DNA of 64,000 bases from Bradyrhizobium canariense (GTDB lineage: Bacteria > Pseudomonadota > Alphaproteobacteria > Rhizobiales > Xanthobacteraceae). Within the stretch, counting starts at the first letter, position 1. Each line of letters begins with the position of its first letter. The notes below the pieces were generated by a model, which was not told the origin of the DNA, did not search any database, and saw only the letters and a program-made list of their open reading frames with translations. Positions 35,135 through 44,309 of the stretch are shown here, in pieces. Made by a program: the position numbers and the translations under genes. The DNA lies in the NCBI RefSeq assembly GCF_900105125.1, contig NZ_LT629750.1, positions 6,909,001-6,973,000 of the forward strand, written 5' to 3'.

Positions 35135-35803
35135 TCACGACTGCTGCAAGATCAGGTTCAGCTCCAGCTCGCGAAAGCTGAGATAGTTCCTGCGGATCCA
35201 TTGATGCAGCTCGGTCGATGAATCCTTCTCCTGGCGCAAATAATCGGTGAACGAGAAGGTCAGCCGGCTGATATAGGTTTTCAGGAACACCGGAAGTGCG
35301 GCGATATGGAGCACCGGTCCGCGTGAAAACGCAGACGGCAGCTCGCCGCGTACCACATATTCGTTGTCGATGGTGACCAGCGCGGATGGCGGAATCTGCT
35401 GGCTCAGCGTTTCGTGCCCGCGCGCCGACACGCGGTCGGTATCCGCCACGAACAGGACAACCGGTGCGACGTGGCGTCGCGCCGCTTCCTTGATGAAACC
35501 GATTTCCTCGCACATCTTGAAGAACTCGTCGAAGGCGTGGTAGCCAAGATCGATGACCTTGGCGACGCCGTCATCGACGATCAGGCGGTCCATCAGCTGC
35601 ATCTTGCCGACCGTGTCGTCGATCTCGGCCGTCTCGGTTATCCTGGGAAGGTAGTCGAGCAGCGACGGCTCCTTCAGGTTGATGTCGAAGGAGGTCACCG
35701 TTCCGTTTTTCAGCAGCAGGAATTCGCTGAGCAGCCGCGCGACCGTCGTCTTGCCGACGATAGGGCGGGGCGAGCAGACGATGAAGACCGGCGTGTAGCT
35801 CAT
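35135..35803 (-). CDS. ParA/MinD-like P-loop NTPase with altered Walker A
   Basis: A 222-residue protein related to the gene just upstream. The P-loop at residues 11-20 is SPRPIVGKTT. The deviant Walker A of ParA/MinD (KGGVGKT) is altered: the signature lysine is Arg13 and the two glycines are Pro14-Ile15, while the P-loop lysine (Lys18) and the threonines remain. VTSFDINLKEPSLLDYL and KVIDLGYHAFDEFF sit where switch I and Walker B would be. The C-terminal part (TELHQWIRRNYLSFRELEL) resembles that of the neighbour. It may bind but hydrolyse nucleotide poorly, or act as a regulatory partner of the paralogue. The ATG is at 35803; 59 bases separate the two genes. Confidence 0.78.
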   Translation of the reverse strand: MSYTPVFIVCSPRPIVGKTTVARLLSEFLLLKNGTVTSFDINLKEPSLLDYLPRITETAEIDDTVGKMQLMDRLIVDDGVAKVIDLGYHAFDEFFKMCEEIGFIKEAARRHVAPVVLFVADTDRVSARGHETLSQQIPPSALVTIDNEYVVRGELPSAFSRGPVLHIAALPVFLKTYISRLTFSFTDYLRQEKDSSTELHQWIRRNYLSFRELELNLILQQS

Positions 35804-35862
35804 CAAGGATTATATCAGGCGAATTGATCGCCTAATCCAGCCCAATCCCGTCTACGAGGCAA

Positions 35863-36618
35863 TTATTTTTCGCCGCTGCGCGTGACCGATTTGGTGGCGC
35901 CGACGAGATCGGTCAGCTTGATGCGGTCGAACTCGCTCCAGACATTGGCGAGCCAGTGCCGGACATAGCCGCGCAGCACGAAGGAATAATTGGCGGCCTC
36001 GTCGCTCGTGCCCTTGTTGGCGACGAATTTGAGGAACGGCACCGAGGCGACCTCGACCTGCTCGAAGGCCATTTCGTTGAGCTTGGGGATGACCAGGTCG
36101 GTGGCGTCCTTGATGCGGTGAAAATAGGAATTGTAGGTCGACTGGTCCCACTCGAAGAAGCTGGTGTTGTTGATGAAATTCTTCACCAGGAAATATTTGA
36201 CGCCCTGCATGAAGTTCGCGGTCTCGGCGATCTCGTCGAGCGAGGCGATCGAGGGTCCCAGTATATGGAACACGGCAAAGGTGATCTGGCCTGACTTGGC
36301 GGCATCGAGAAACCCGATGTCGCGCAACGAGGCCAGCGCGGGGGACATCAGTCCGGCGCGGACGTCGATCACGGTGACGGAGGGGCTGACCGCGTTGAGC
36401 GTGTCGAAGATCTTCATCTGATCCGAGGTGGTCGTCATGTCGACGATCTCGGTGATGTCAGGATGGAACCGCTTCAGCGTCCCGCGCGGCGATTCGGTAT
36501 CGAAGGCGCGGGTCGGTACATTGTTAGCGCTGAAATAGTCCAGCAAGGTTCGCGACACGGTGGTCTTGCCGACCCCGCCTTTATCGGCTCCTACGACGAT
36601 CACTACTGGCTTTGCCAT
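35863..36618 (-). CDS. ParA/MinD-like ATPase with intact deviant Walker A
   Basis: A 251-residue protein. The N-terminus VVIVVGADKGGVGKTTVSRTLLDYF carries the full ParA/MinD motif, with signature Lys13 and P-loop Lys18, numbered identically to the paralogue downstream. ITEIVDMTTTSDQMKIFDTL and VTVIDVRAGLMSPAL hold the switch and Walker B regions. No DNA-binding helix-turn-helix and no ParB gene are seen, so it is not a plain plasmid partition protein. ATPases of this type position cargo on nucleoid or membrane. It is expressed with the degenerate paralogue on the same strand. What it moves is unknown. Confidence 0.82.
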   Translation of the reverse strand: MAKPVVIVVGADKGGVGKTTVSRTLLDYFSANNVPTRAFDTESPRGTLKRFHPDITEIVDMTTTSDQMKIFDTLNAVSPSVTVIDVRAGLMSPALASLRDIGFLDAAKSGQITFAVFHILGPSIASLDEIAETANFMQGVKYFLVKNFINNTSFFEWDQSTYNSYFHRIKDATDLVIPKLNEMAFEQVEVASVPFLKFVANKGTSDEAANYSFVLRGYVRHWLANVWSEFDRIKLTDLVGATKSVTRSGEK

Positions 36619-36791
36619 GAAATTCCCTTATGCGCCCCGGCCGCCGGGAGCGACCGTGATGTCCCTGTCCCTGCTTTGGGCGCGAACATGGCAGAAACAA
36701 GGGAGAATTCAATTCTTTAAGACGGACATCGAGAATAATCGCTGCCGATGTCGTTAACGTAACGGTTGCGCATCGCATTGACGCAAAAGGA

Positions 36792-38012
36792 TTAATGACG
36801 ACCCCACGGACCGGCCGGATCGCTCCACGGGCCCTGCAAAGGACCCTGTGGCGGGACCTGCGGCGCAGCACCGGAATCCGCAGGGGAACCCCAGGGACCC
36901 GACGGCACGGGCGAGGGAACCTGGCCATTGGCCGGCGTTTGCGTCGGGTCGTCCGGCGCGGGCAGAGCGAGCGGCCCGGGATCGTGACCGCCGGCGAATT
37001 TCACCAGCGCCTGCACGCGCTGGTCCACGGAAGGGTGGGTTGCAAACAGGTCCGAAAAACCCTCGCGCGGATTGTCGACGCAGAGTTCCATCACCGCCGA
37101 GGTCGCGCCAGGCAGTTCGCCGCGGCCTTCGATCTTGCGCAAGGCCGAGATCATGGCGTCGGGATTCTTCGTCAGCTCGACCGATCCGGCGTCGGCGAGC
37201 AGTTCGCGCGACCGTGACAGCGCCAGCCGAACCAGCTGCGACAGCAGCCAGGCCAGCGCAATCAGCACGACCGCGAGGATCACGATGATAATGACCGCGC
37301 CGCCACCCGAACTTTTCCGGTCGCCGCCGCTGTCCGAGGAGGAAGATGACGAGGACGACGACGACGACCGCCACGACGAACCGCCGCCGTAACCCCAGCC
37401 ATAATTGCCGAAGCCGGTGAAACTGCGGAACAGCAGTTCGGCGAAGAAGCCGACCACGCCGGCAATGATCACCGCGATCACCATCATCTGCACGTCGCCG
37501 TTGCGGATGTGGGTGAGCTCGTGGCCCAGCACGGCCTCGATCTCCTGATCGTTGAGCGCGTTCAGGAGGCCCCTGGTGACGGTGACGGCGTATTGGCGCT
37601 GGTTGAGCCCGGTCGCGTAGGCGTTCAGCGCGCCGCTCTCCACGATCTTCAGTTTCGGCATCGGAATGCCGCGCGAGATGCAGAGGTTTTCCAGCAAATT
37701 ATAGAGCCGGGGTTCCTGCTGCCGCGTGACGTTCTCGCCACCGGTGACTGCGTCGATGATCGATTGATGGAAGAAGTAGGCGATCACGATCCACAGCGCG
37801 GCCGCCCCGGTCGAATAGGGAAGAGTCCTGATGACGTCCGCAAACGCCACGGTCAGATAATAGTCGACCGTCCCGTTGCTGTTGTTCACCACTTCGATGA
37901 TCAGCGCGCCGGCGTAGACCACCACGTAGACCAGAAGAAACAGCCCGGCGAGCAGCAGCATCGAACGAAACCTGTTCGAAGCGATGTGCGTGTAAAGACC
38001 GTACGCCGCCAT
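36792..38012 (-). CDS. M48 family membrane zinc metallopeptidase (HtpX-like)
   Basis: A 406-residue protein. Two N-terminal helices (MLLLAGLFLLVYVVVYAGALI and AALWIVIAYFF) precede the catalytic HELTHIRNGD (HExxH, residues about 160-169), and ELLADAGSVEL supplies the third zinc ligand. Between two further helices lies a Gly/Trp/Ser linker with a run of about 12 serines, and the last 60 residues are proline/glycine-rich (GPWGSP, GPLQGPWSDPAGPWG). HtpX-type enzymes degrade misfolded membrane proteins. It follows the lemA gene by 30 bases, the known LemA-M48 pairing. The low-complexity tail is unusual for HtpX. Confidence 0.9.
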   Translation of the reverse strand: MAAYGLYTHIASNRFRSMLLLAGLFLLVYVVVYAGALIIEVVNNSNGTVDYYLTVAFADVIRTLPYSTGAAALWIVIAYFFHQSIIDAVTGGENVTRQQEPRLYNLLENLCISRGIPMPKLKIVESGALNAYATGLNQRQYAVTVTRGLLNALNDQEIEAVLGHELTHIRNGDVQMMVIAVIIAGVVGFFAELLFRSFTGFGNYGWGYGGGSSWRSSSSSSSSSSSDSGGDRKSSGGGAVIIIVILAVVLIALAWLLSQLVRLALSRSRELLADAGSVELTKNPDAMISALRKIEGRGELPGATSAVMELCVDNPREGFSDLFATHPSVDQRVQALVKFAGGHDPGPLALPAPDDPTQTPANGQVPSPVPSGPWGSPADSGAAPQVPPQGPLQGPWSDPAGPWGRH

Positions 38013-38042
38013 GATGCGCTGCTCTGCCGGACGCCCTTGAGG

Positions 38043-38603
38043 TCAGAATTTCACCGCTGGCGCCTGCTCGACTTCGGTGCGGCTGGCGCCAAGGTCGAAG
38101 AAATCCTTGTGGGTGAAGCCGAATGTGCCTGCGAACAGCGCGGCGGGCATTTGCTGAATGCCGGTGTTGTATTCCTGGACCGCATTGTTGAAGAAGCGGC
38201 GGCTGGCGGCGATCTTGTTCTCGAGGTCCGACAGCTCGTTCGCCAGTTGCTGGAAGTTGGCGTTGGCCTTGAGGTCCGGATACGCCTCCGACAGCGCGAT
38301 CAGCCGGCCGAGCGCGCCGCTCAACTGGTTCTCCGCGGCGGAAACCTGAGCCGGCCCTTGCGCCGAGATCGCGGCGCTGCGGGCCTTGACGACATCGTCC
38401 AGCGTGCCGCGCTCATGCGCGGCATAACCCTTCACGGTCTCGACCAGATTTGGAATCAGGTCATGGCGCTGCTTGAGCTGCACATCGATATCGGCGAAGG
38501 CCTGATTGACGCGCTGGCTGAGCGTAACGAGGCGGTTATAGGCGCCAAATGCAAAGAGAACGAGAATGACGATGACGCCGAGAACGATCCAGCCGGTCGA
38601 CAT
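38043..38603 (-). CDS. lemA: LemA family protein
   Basis: A 186-residue protein with an N-terminal membrane helix (GWIVLGVIVILVLFAFGAYN) and a helical cytoplasmic or periplasmic domain with the LemA motifs QRVNQAFADIDVQLKQRHDLIPNLVETVKGYAAHE and YPDLKANANFQQLANELSDLENKIAASRRFFNNAVQEYNT. It pairs with the M48 peptidase downstream. AGGAG lies 9 bases before the ATG at 38603; a TTG three codons upstream is in frame. Function is not settled in any species. A role as partner or adaptor of the protease is inferred from the operon. Confidence 0.95.
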   Translation of the reverse strand: MSTGWIVLGVIVILVLFAFGAYNRLVTLSQRVNQAFADIDVQLKQRHDLIPNLVETVKGYAAHERGTLDDVVKARSAAISAQGPAQVSAAENQLSGALGRLIALSEAYPDLKANANFQQLANELSDLENKIAASRRFFNNAVQEYNTGIQQMPAALFAGTFGFTHKDFFDLGASRTEVEQAPAVKF

Positions 38604-38743
38604 GGCAAGCAACTCCTGGTGAGGCGAAGATGTGCGATCCTAGATGAAAATGGGCCTGGGCGGCAGGCCCGTTATGAGGAAGGTGTCCACCCCTTGGTCG
38701 GTGCAAGCGAGGGTTTAGTTCAAGGCAGTTTGATGGAGCCGGA

Positions 38744-39721
38744 TTAACCTTGATCGGTGATCGCGTCACCCCAACGCCAGCGCCTCGCGCGCGCATAGTC
38801 CGCCTTGGCCCTGCGCGGCACTTTTGTGACGACCAGACCCTCCGGTGTACAGAGTTTCGCCGAGATTTCGACCTTGCCGACCGCAGGCTGCGCCAGCACG
38901 CGGGCGGAATATGGCGCGACCGGCGCGCGCGTCAGCGCGACATAGCTGAATTTCTCGTCCTCAAAGGGAAGCTCGGCGCCCTTGATTTGCTTGTGCGCCC
39001 GCGAGCGGGGCAGTCGCTGGGTGAAATGACACCAGTCGGGTGGTTGAAGCGGGCATCTGCCGTCGTGCGGGCAGGGCGCTACCACATGCGCGCCCAACGC
39101 GATCAGCCACTTCCGCAACGCGATGATCCTCGCATAGCCCGCCGGCGTACCGGGTTCGACGACCAGCAGCGTATCGCGGGCTTTGGCCCACATCAGCTCG
39201 GCCAGCGTGCTTTGCTCGGCCTCACCGGTTTCACCGATCATGTAGCTCGCCACCACGAGGTCCGCGGCTTCGGCGTTGGCCAGCGCGGCGCGGGCTTCGC
39301 CACGCTCATAGGTCATATTGCCAAGGCGCGCGCTGTCGCGGCCGAGGTCGAGTGCCAGCTCGCGCAAGGCGCTGTTGGCGTCGAGCAATGCAAAACGCTT
39401 CAGCGACGGCAGGGCTTCGGCGGCGGCCCATGTGGCCGTGCCCGGTCCGGCGCCGACATCGAGCAGGCTTGCCGGCGCGAAGTCCGGCCTGATTTCGCAG
39501 AGAGCATTCAGGCTCGCGGTGACAGCGGCATAGGTCGCGGGCATCCGCGCCAGCGCGTAGGCGAGCGCATCGGCCTCGGAGCGGATCGTGACCGAGTTGC
39601 CGCCGCCACGGTAGGTCTGCGAGATTAGCGCGGCGCGCCCGGCCGCCTCGTTACGCGACACGCCCTGCAGTTTGGCGTTGAGCGCAATCTTGAGCTCAGT
39701 GGGAAGATCGGGTGAGGTCAT
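38744..39721 (-). CDS. Rsm22-family ribosome-associated methyltransferase
   Basis: A 325-residue protein. A helical N-terminus precedes a class I SAM-binding domain (ASLLDVGAGPGTATWAAAEALP, motif I) with LVVASYMIGE and DTLLVVEPGTPAGYARI. Then HVVAPCPHDGRCPLQPPDWCHFTQRLPR carries four Cys/His ligands typical of Rsm22, where a zinc or iron-sulfur site is expected. Rsm22 proteins associate with the small ribosomal subunit in mitochondria. The bacterial form is assigned by similarity only, and the methylation target is unknown. Confidence 0.88.
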   Translation of the reverse strand: MTSPDLPTELKIALNAKLQGVSRNEAAGRAALISQTYRGGGNSVTIRSEADALAYALARMPATYAAVTASLNALCEIRPDFAPASLLDVGAGPGTATWAAAEALPSLKRFALLDANSALRELALDLGRDSARLGNMTYERGEARAALANAEAADLVVASYMIGETGEAEQSTLAELMWAKARDTLLVVEPGTPAGYARIIALRKWLIALGAHVVAPCPHDGRCPLQPPDWCHFTQRLPRSRAHKQIKGAELPFEDEKFSYVALTRAPVAPYSARVLAQPAVGKVEISAKLCTPEGLVVTKVPRRAKADYARARRWRWGDAITDQG

Positions 39722-39726
39722 CGCTT

Positions 39727-39832
39727 GCCGTCATCCTGAGGTGCGAGCCCTTGCGAGCCTCGAAGGATGACGATTTTGGTCGGGGTCCATCCTTCGGACG
39801 CCGCGCTGTAGCGCGGCTCCTCGGGATGACGC
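39727..39832. repeat. Interspersed repeat family D
   Basis: Two linked palindromic units, 39727-39773 and 39788-39832. The first begins GCCGTCATCCTGAGG and ends GAAGGATGACG. The second begins TCCATCCTTCGG and ends CTCCTCGGGATGACG with a GCCGCGC-tgta-GCGCGGC hairpin inside. They fill the gap between smc and the Rsm22 gene. Confidence 0.7.
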
Positions 39833-39838
39833 AATGGC

Positions 39839-42800
39839 TCACGCCACGTTCTGATCGAGAATCTTCACCGCGTTTTCGAGATCGACCGAAACCAGCTGTG
39901 ACACGCCGCGTTCGGCCATGGTGACGCCGAACAGCCGGTTCATCCGCGCCATCGTGATCGGATTATGCGTGATGATGATGAAGCGCGTTTCGGTGGTCGA
40001 GGTCATCTCGTGCAACAGATTGCAGAACCGTTCCACGTTGTGATCGTCGAGCGGCGCGTCGACTTCGTCCAGCACGCAGATCGGCGACGGGTTGGTGAGG
40101 AACACCGCGAAGATCAGCGCCAGTGCCGTCAGCGCCTGCTCGCCGCCTGACAACAGCGACAGCGTCTGCGGCTTCTTGCCGGGCGGCTTGGCGATGATTT
40201 CGAGTCCGGCTTCCAGCGGATCGTCGCTTTCGATCAGGTGCAGCGCGGCCTCGCCGCCGCCGAACAATTCGGTAAACAGCCGCTTGAAATGGCTGTTGAC
40301 GGTTTCGAACGAGGTCAAAAGGCGTTCGCGTGCCTCGCGGTTGAGGCTCTGGATGCCCTGACGCAGCCGCTTGATGGCTTCCACCAGATCGTCGCGTTCG
40401 GTCGTCAGCGCGGTGTGCTGGGCTTCGACCTCGCGTAGTTCTTCCTCGGCGCGGAGATTGACCGCGCCAAGCCGCTCGCGGTCGCGGCGCAGCTTTTCCA
40501 GGCTTTCCTCGATTTCCGCCAGCGGCGGCAATTCCGCACCCGGCACGATCTCCGCGAGACCCGCCACGGCCTGCGGCTCGACTTCGAGCATGTCGTGGAT
40601 TTCGCGCTCGACATCCGCGATGCGGCGCTTGGCACCGTCCATGCGCTCCTCGGCGCGCGCGCAGGCTTCGCGCGCGCTCGACAGCGCTTCGAGGGAGATT
40701 TTGGCGGTGCGATCGGTTTCCGCCATTACGTTTTCCGCCGTGGCCAATGCATCGGCGGCAACGCGGCGGGCGTTTTCAGCGGCTTCGATCTCGTTGATCA
40801 ATGCGCGGCGTTTTTCCGCGAACAATGCCGGCGCATCATCGAGCTCGGCGCGTTCGGCGGTGACCTCGGTGATGCGGGCTTCGATGGTCGCAATCTGCGA
40901 GGCCGCGCTTTCCCTGCGGGTTTTCCACTGGTTTTGCTCACCAACAATGGCCTGCAGGCGGCGATCGGCCAGTTCCGCCTCGCGCGCCAGCGCTTGCGCC
41001 TCGGCCCGCACCTGCGCGGCAAGACGGCGATGGCCGTCGATATCGGCGCGCACCGCGGCAAGCTTGGTTTCGGTGTCGAGGCTTGGCGGCAATTCAGCCA
41101 GCGCCGCGGAGGCGTCTTGATGTCCGCTCTCGGCTTCGGCGCGGTCGGCATTGAGGCGGGTGTGTGCTTCGGTCAATGCCGACTTGCGCGCCGCGTGGCG
41201 GTTGATCTCGCGCTCGGTGTTGGCATGGCGTTCGCGCGCGGCGTCGGCTTCGCGTTGCGCGGCGCGCGACGCCTCGCGCGCGGAAGCTTCCGACTCGGAC
41301 GCGGCCTTCAGTTCGGCGTCGGCGGTTTCCAGGGCCTGACGCTTGGCGGCGGCCTCGATGCGGGCCTGCTCCAGCTCGGTTTCGATGTCGATCAGCCGCG
41401 CGCGTTCGGCGAGACGCCGTGCCGCGCCGGTTGGCGCATGCGCCGCGGCGACAAAGCCGTCCCAGCGCCAGACGTCGCCTTCCAGCGATACCAGCCGTTG
41501 GCCGGTTTTCAGCTGCGATACCAGCTCCGCGCCACGATCCTTGGCGACCACACCGATCTGCGCGAGCCGACGCGCCAGCTCGGATGGCGCCTCGACATGG
41601 GCGGCGAGCGACTCAACGCCCTCGGGCAGCACCGGATCGCCTTCGATGACGCCGGCATTAGTCCAGCGCATCGGTGCTGTCGGGTCGACCGGTGCATCGA
41701 GATCGTCGCCCAATGCGGCGCCCAGGGCCTTCTCATATCCCTTGGCGACGGTGACGCCGTCGATGATCGGCGGCCAGAGATTCTTGGTTTCCCCATTGAC
41801 GAGTTTCGAGATCGTGCGCGCTTCTGTCTCGAGCCGCTGCACGCGCTTGTCGGCTTCGTTGAGCGGCGCGCGGGAAGCCTCCAGCCTGGCGCGGGCGGCG
41901 ACATGACTTGCCTCGTTGGCTTGCACCGTGATTTCGGACAGCGTGCGATTTTGCTGTGCGGCTTCCATGGCGGCGGCCAGTTCAGCAAGGTCGCCCAGAC
42001 CGCTGGTGTCCTGCGCCAGCTTCTGCTCGTCGGCTTGAACGTTGGCGATCTCCTGGTCGAGCCGGGCCAGCCGATCGCGATGGGTCCGCACATTGGCTTC
42101 AAGTTGATTGCGCTTGGCGCTGAGGTCGGCAAGTGCGGTGGTCAGTTCAGTGAACAAACGCTCGGCGGCGGCGAGCGTCGCTTCAGCCTCGGAGACACGG
42201 CCGTCGACGCCGCTGCGCTTTTCGACGCGCGACTTGATCTCGTCTTTCAATTCGGTGTCTTCGACCTCGAGCCGCCGCAGCGCCACTTCGGCGTCAGTCG
42301 TCTGCTGCTGCTCGCGGGCGATGTCGGCCGAGAATTGCATCAGCCGGCGGTCGAGTTCGGCAACGCGCTCCTTGGCGCGCTCTTCCTCTCGGTCAAGCGT
42401 CTCGCGCGCATTGGTGAGCCGCTGCAATCCGGCCGCCGCCCGGGCTTCAGCCTCGCGCAGCGCCGGCAGTTCGGAAGCGCGGATCGCCTGGATGCGGGCG
42501 GCTTCCGCCTGCTCGCGGGTGCGTTCCGCCATGTCGCGGACGCTGAGGTCGTGAACGCGGCCGGCTTCCGCGACGTCGGCATGGGCTTCCAGCCAGCGCA
42601 GGTGGAACAGCATGGCCTCGGCCTTGCGCACCTTGGCGGCGACTTCGCGGTAGCGAATCGCCTGCCGTGCCTGCTTCTTCAGGCCTTCGATCTGTCCGGC
42701 CAGTTGCCCGACGACGTCTTCGACGCGGGTGAGGTTGGTCTCGGCAGCCTTCAGACGCAGCTCCGCCTCGTGGCGGCGGGCATGCAGGCCGGCGACCCCG

Positions 42801-43303
42801 GCGGCATCTTCCAGCACGCGGCGGCGCTGTTCGGGTTTGGCTTGAATGATCTCGCCGATCTTGCCCTGGTGGACGAGTGCCGGTGAGCGCGCGCCGGTGG
42901 CGGCGTCGGCGAACAATATCTGCACGTCGCGGGCGCGAACGTCGCGGCCATTGATGCGGTAGACCGAGCCGGCTTCGCGCTCGATCCGGCGCGAGATTTC
43001 CAGCATCTCCCGATCGTTGACGGCGGCCGGCGCGGTGCGATCGGTGTTGTCGATCGTCATCACCACTTCGGCGTGGTTGCGCGATGGCCGGTTCCCGGAG
43101 CCCGCGAAGATCACCGCGTCCATGTCGGCGGCGCGCAGCGATTTGTGCGAGGTCTCGCCCATCGCCCATCGCAGTGCTTCCACCAGATTGGATTTGCCGC
43201 AGCCGTTCGGCCCGACCACGCCGGTGAGCCCCGGCTCGATCACGAAGTCGGTGGGTTCAACGAAGGACTTGAAACCGTGAAGGCGAAGACGCGTGAGTTT
43301 CAT
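39839..43303 (-). CDS. smc: Chromosome segregation protein SMC
   Basis: A 1154-residue ATPase of condensin type. Walker A is GPNGCGKSNLVEALRW (about residues 32-47). Long coiled coils flank a hinge at about 510-660 (KGYEKALGAALGDDL and MRWTNAGVIEGDPVLPEGVESLA). The C-terminal head has the ABC signature LSGGEQALTALAL and Walker B PICVLDEVDAPLDDHN. It compacts and segregates the chromosome with ScpA/ScpB, which are not in the window. The start at 43303 (MKLTRLRLHGFKSF) is the family start; longer in-frame starts are spurious. A DsbA-like and a DciA gene lie upstream on the same strand, an order common in alphaproteobacteria. Confidence 0.97.
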   Translation of the reverse strand: MKLTRLRLHGFKSFVEPTDFVIEPGLTGVVGPNGCGKSNLVEALRWAMGETSHKSLRAADMDAVIFAGSGNRPSRNHAEVVMTIDNTDRTAPAAVNDREMLEISRRIEREAGSVYRINGRDVRARDVQILFADAATGARSPALVHQGKIGEIIQAKPEQRRRVLEDAAGVAGLHARRHEAELRLKAAETNLTRVEDVVGQLAGQIEGLKKQARQAIRYREVAAKVRKAEAMLFHLRWLEAHADVAEAGRVHDLSVRDMAERTREQAEAARIQAIRASELPALREAEARAAAGLQRLTNARETLDREEERAKERVAELDRRLMQFSADIAREQQQTTDAEVALRRLEVEDTELKDEIKSRVEKRSGVDGRVSEAEATLAAAERLFTELTTALADLSAKRNQLEANVRTHRDRLARLDQEIANVQADEQKLAQDTSGLGDLAELAAAMEAAQQNRTLSEITVQANEASHVAARARLEASRAPLNEADKRVQRLETEARTISKLVNGETKNLWPPIIDGVTVAKGYEKALGAALGDDLDAPVDPTAPMRWTNAGVIEGDPVLPEGVESLAAHVEAPSELARRLAQIGVVAKDRGAELVSQLKTGQRLVSLEGDVWRWDGFVAAAHAPTGAARRLAERARLIDIETELEQARIEAAAKRQALETADAELKAASESEASAREASRAAQREADAARERHANTEREINRHAARKSALTEAHTRLNADRAEAESGHQDASAALAELPPSLDTETKLAAVRADIDGHRRLAAQVRAEAQALAREAELADRRLQAIVGEQNQWKTRRESAASQIATIEARITEVTAERAELDDAPALFAEKRRALINEIEAAENARRVAADALATAENVMAETDRTAKISLEALSSAREACARAEERMDGAKRRIADVEREIHDMLEVEPQAVAGLAEIVPGAELPPLAEIEESLEKLRRDRERLGAVNLRAEEELREVEAQHTALTTERDDLVEAIKRLRQGIQSLNREARERLLTSFETVNSHFKRLFTELFGGGEAALHLIESDDPLEAGLEIIAKPPGKKPQTLSLLSGGEQALTALALIFAVFLTNPSPICVLDEVDAPLDDHNVERFCNLLHEMTSTTETRFIIITHNPITMARMNRLFGVTMAERGVSQLVSVDLENAVKILDQNVA

Positions 43304-43450
43304 GGGCACATTGCTCTGTTGGCAGGGCGCGAATCTCCCTGCCGGGACAATACCATAGAAGGCAATGTCGGTGTGTGGGCGAGTCGCGTTGCGGCTCTCT
43401 TGGCCCGCGACAATGGCGAGGCCGGGCGCCGAGGGCAACCGCCGCCCGGG

Positions 43451-43498
43451 GCTTTTCCCAAGGCTTTTCTAGAGGCTTTTCTGGAGGCTTTTGCGGGG
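43451..43498. repeat. Four tandem 12-bp units upstream of smc
   Basis: Four units begin GGCTTTT: GGCTTTTCCCAA, GGCTTTTCTAGA, GGCTTTTCTGGA and GGCTTTTGCGGG. They form a contiguous 48-bp array in the 229-bp space between the DsbA-like gene and smc, which share a strand. On the transcribed side they read as phased A-tracts (AAAAGCC), which can bend DNA. A regulatory role for smc is possible but not shown. Confidence 0.8.
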
Positions 43499-43532
43499 GT
43501 TGACTTGGGTTCCGCGCGCGTTGGCTTAAGAA

Positions 43533-44189
43533 TCAGCTCTTCAGCAGCGATTTGATCTTCTTGTCGAATTCGTCGAACGAGGCCTCACCCTTGATCACAT
43601 CGCCATTGATGAAGAAGGTCGGCGTCGAGTTCACTTTCAGCACTTCGGAAGCGTATTTCTGATCGGCGGCGATCTTGTCGAGCAGAGCCTGATCCTTGAG
43701 GCAATCCTCCACCGCCTGTTGGCTGAGACCCGCCTGCTTGCCGATGCGTGTCAGGGTTTCGGTGGTGTTCTTCATCACCCAGTCGTTTTGCGACCGGAAC
43801 AGCATGTCGACGACGGCGAAATATTTGCCGGCGTCGTCCTTGGCGATGCAGCGCGCCAGCATCGAACCCGCGGCCGCTTTGATGTCGAGCGGAAATTCGC
43901 GGAAGATGTAGCGGATCTTGCCGGTGTCGATATAGGTCGACTTGATCTTCGGAAACACTTCGGCGTTGAAGGCCGCGCAATGCGGACAGGTCATGGAGGC
44001 GAATTCGGTGATCGTCACCGAGGCGTTGGCGGGGCCGAGCGCCATGTCCGGCAGCGATACGGGCTTGGCAACGTCTGCAGCGCTTTGCGCCATTGCGTCC
44101 GTAATCAGACGCAGCGGCGAGAGACCGGCGAGGGCGGCCAGCCCGGTCAGCGAGAGGGCGGCGGTGAAGGCGCGGCGCGTAATGATCAA
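43533..44189 (-). CDS. DsbA-family thiol-disulfide oxidoreductase
   Basis: A 218-residue periplasmic thioredoxin-fold protein. The leader ITRRAFTAALSLTGLAALAGL has a twin-arginine look and a hydrophobic core. The redox motif CPHC lies in FASMTCPHCAAFNAEVFPK, and the cis-proline segment VNSTPTFFINGDVIKGE is intact. It resembles the DsbA/BdbD/thioredoxin_4 group that forms disulfides in exported proteins. The start is uncertain: TTG at 44189 has GGGAG upstream and starts the leader directly, while a TTG at 44237 would add 16 basic residues. No ATG lies near. It sits between the DciA-like gene and smc. Confidence 0.88.
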   Translation of the reverse strand: MIITRRAFTAALSLTGLAALAGLSPLRLITDAMAQSAADVAKPVSLPDMALGPANASVTITEFASMTCPHCAAFNAEVFPKIKSTYIDTGKIRYIFREFPLDIKAAAGSMLARCIAKDDAGKYFAVVDMLFRSQNDWVMKNTTETLTRIGKQAGLSQQAVEDCLKDQALLDKIAADQKYASEVLKVNSTPTFFINGDVIKGEASFDEFDKKIKSLLKS

Positions 44190-44309
44190 CGGTTTGCTCC
44201 CGGATTTGGCGCGTTCACGCCTAAAGGACCTAAACAAGAGGTCTGTTCGCTAGCTTGAAACCACAATTGTGGCAATGGCGCGCCGCCGTCCTCGTCGCTT
44301 GCGGCAGGC

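Noticed and set aside
40595..42886. Plus-strand frame of about 760 codons opposite smc
   Set aside because: It arises from the regular coiled-coil codon pattern of smc and has no independent features.
43451..43498. CRISPR-like array
   Set aside because: Units are 12 bases with no spacers, and there are no cas genes in the window.
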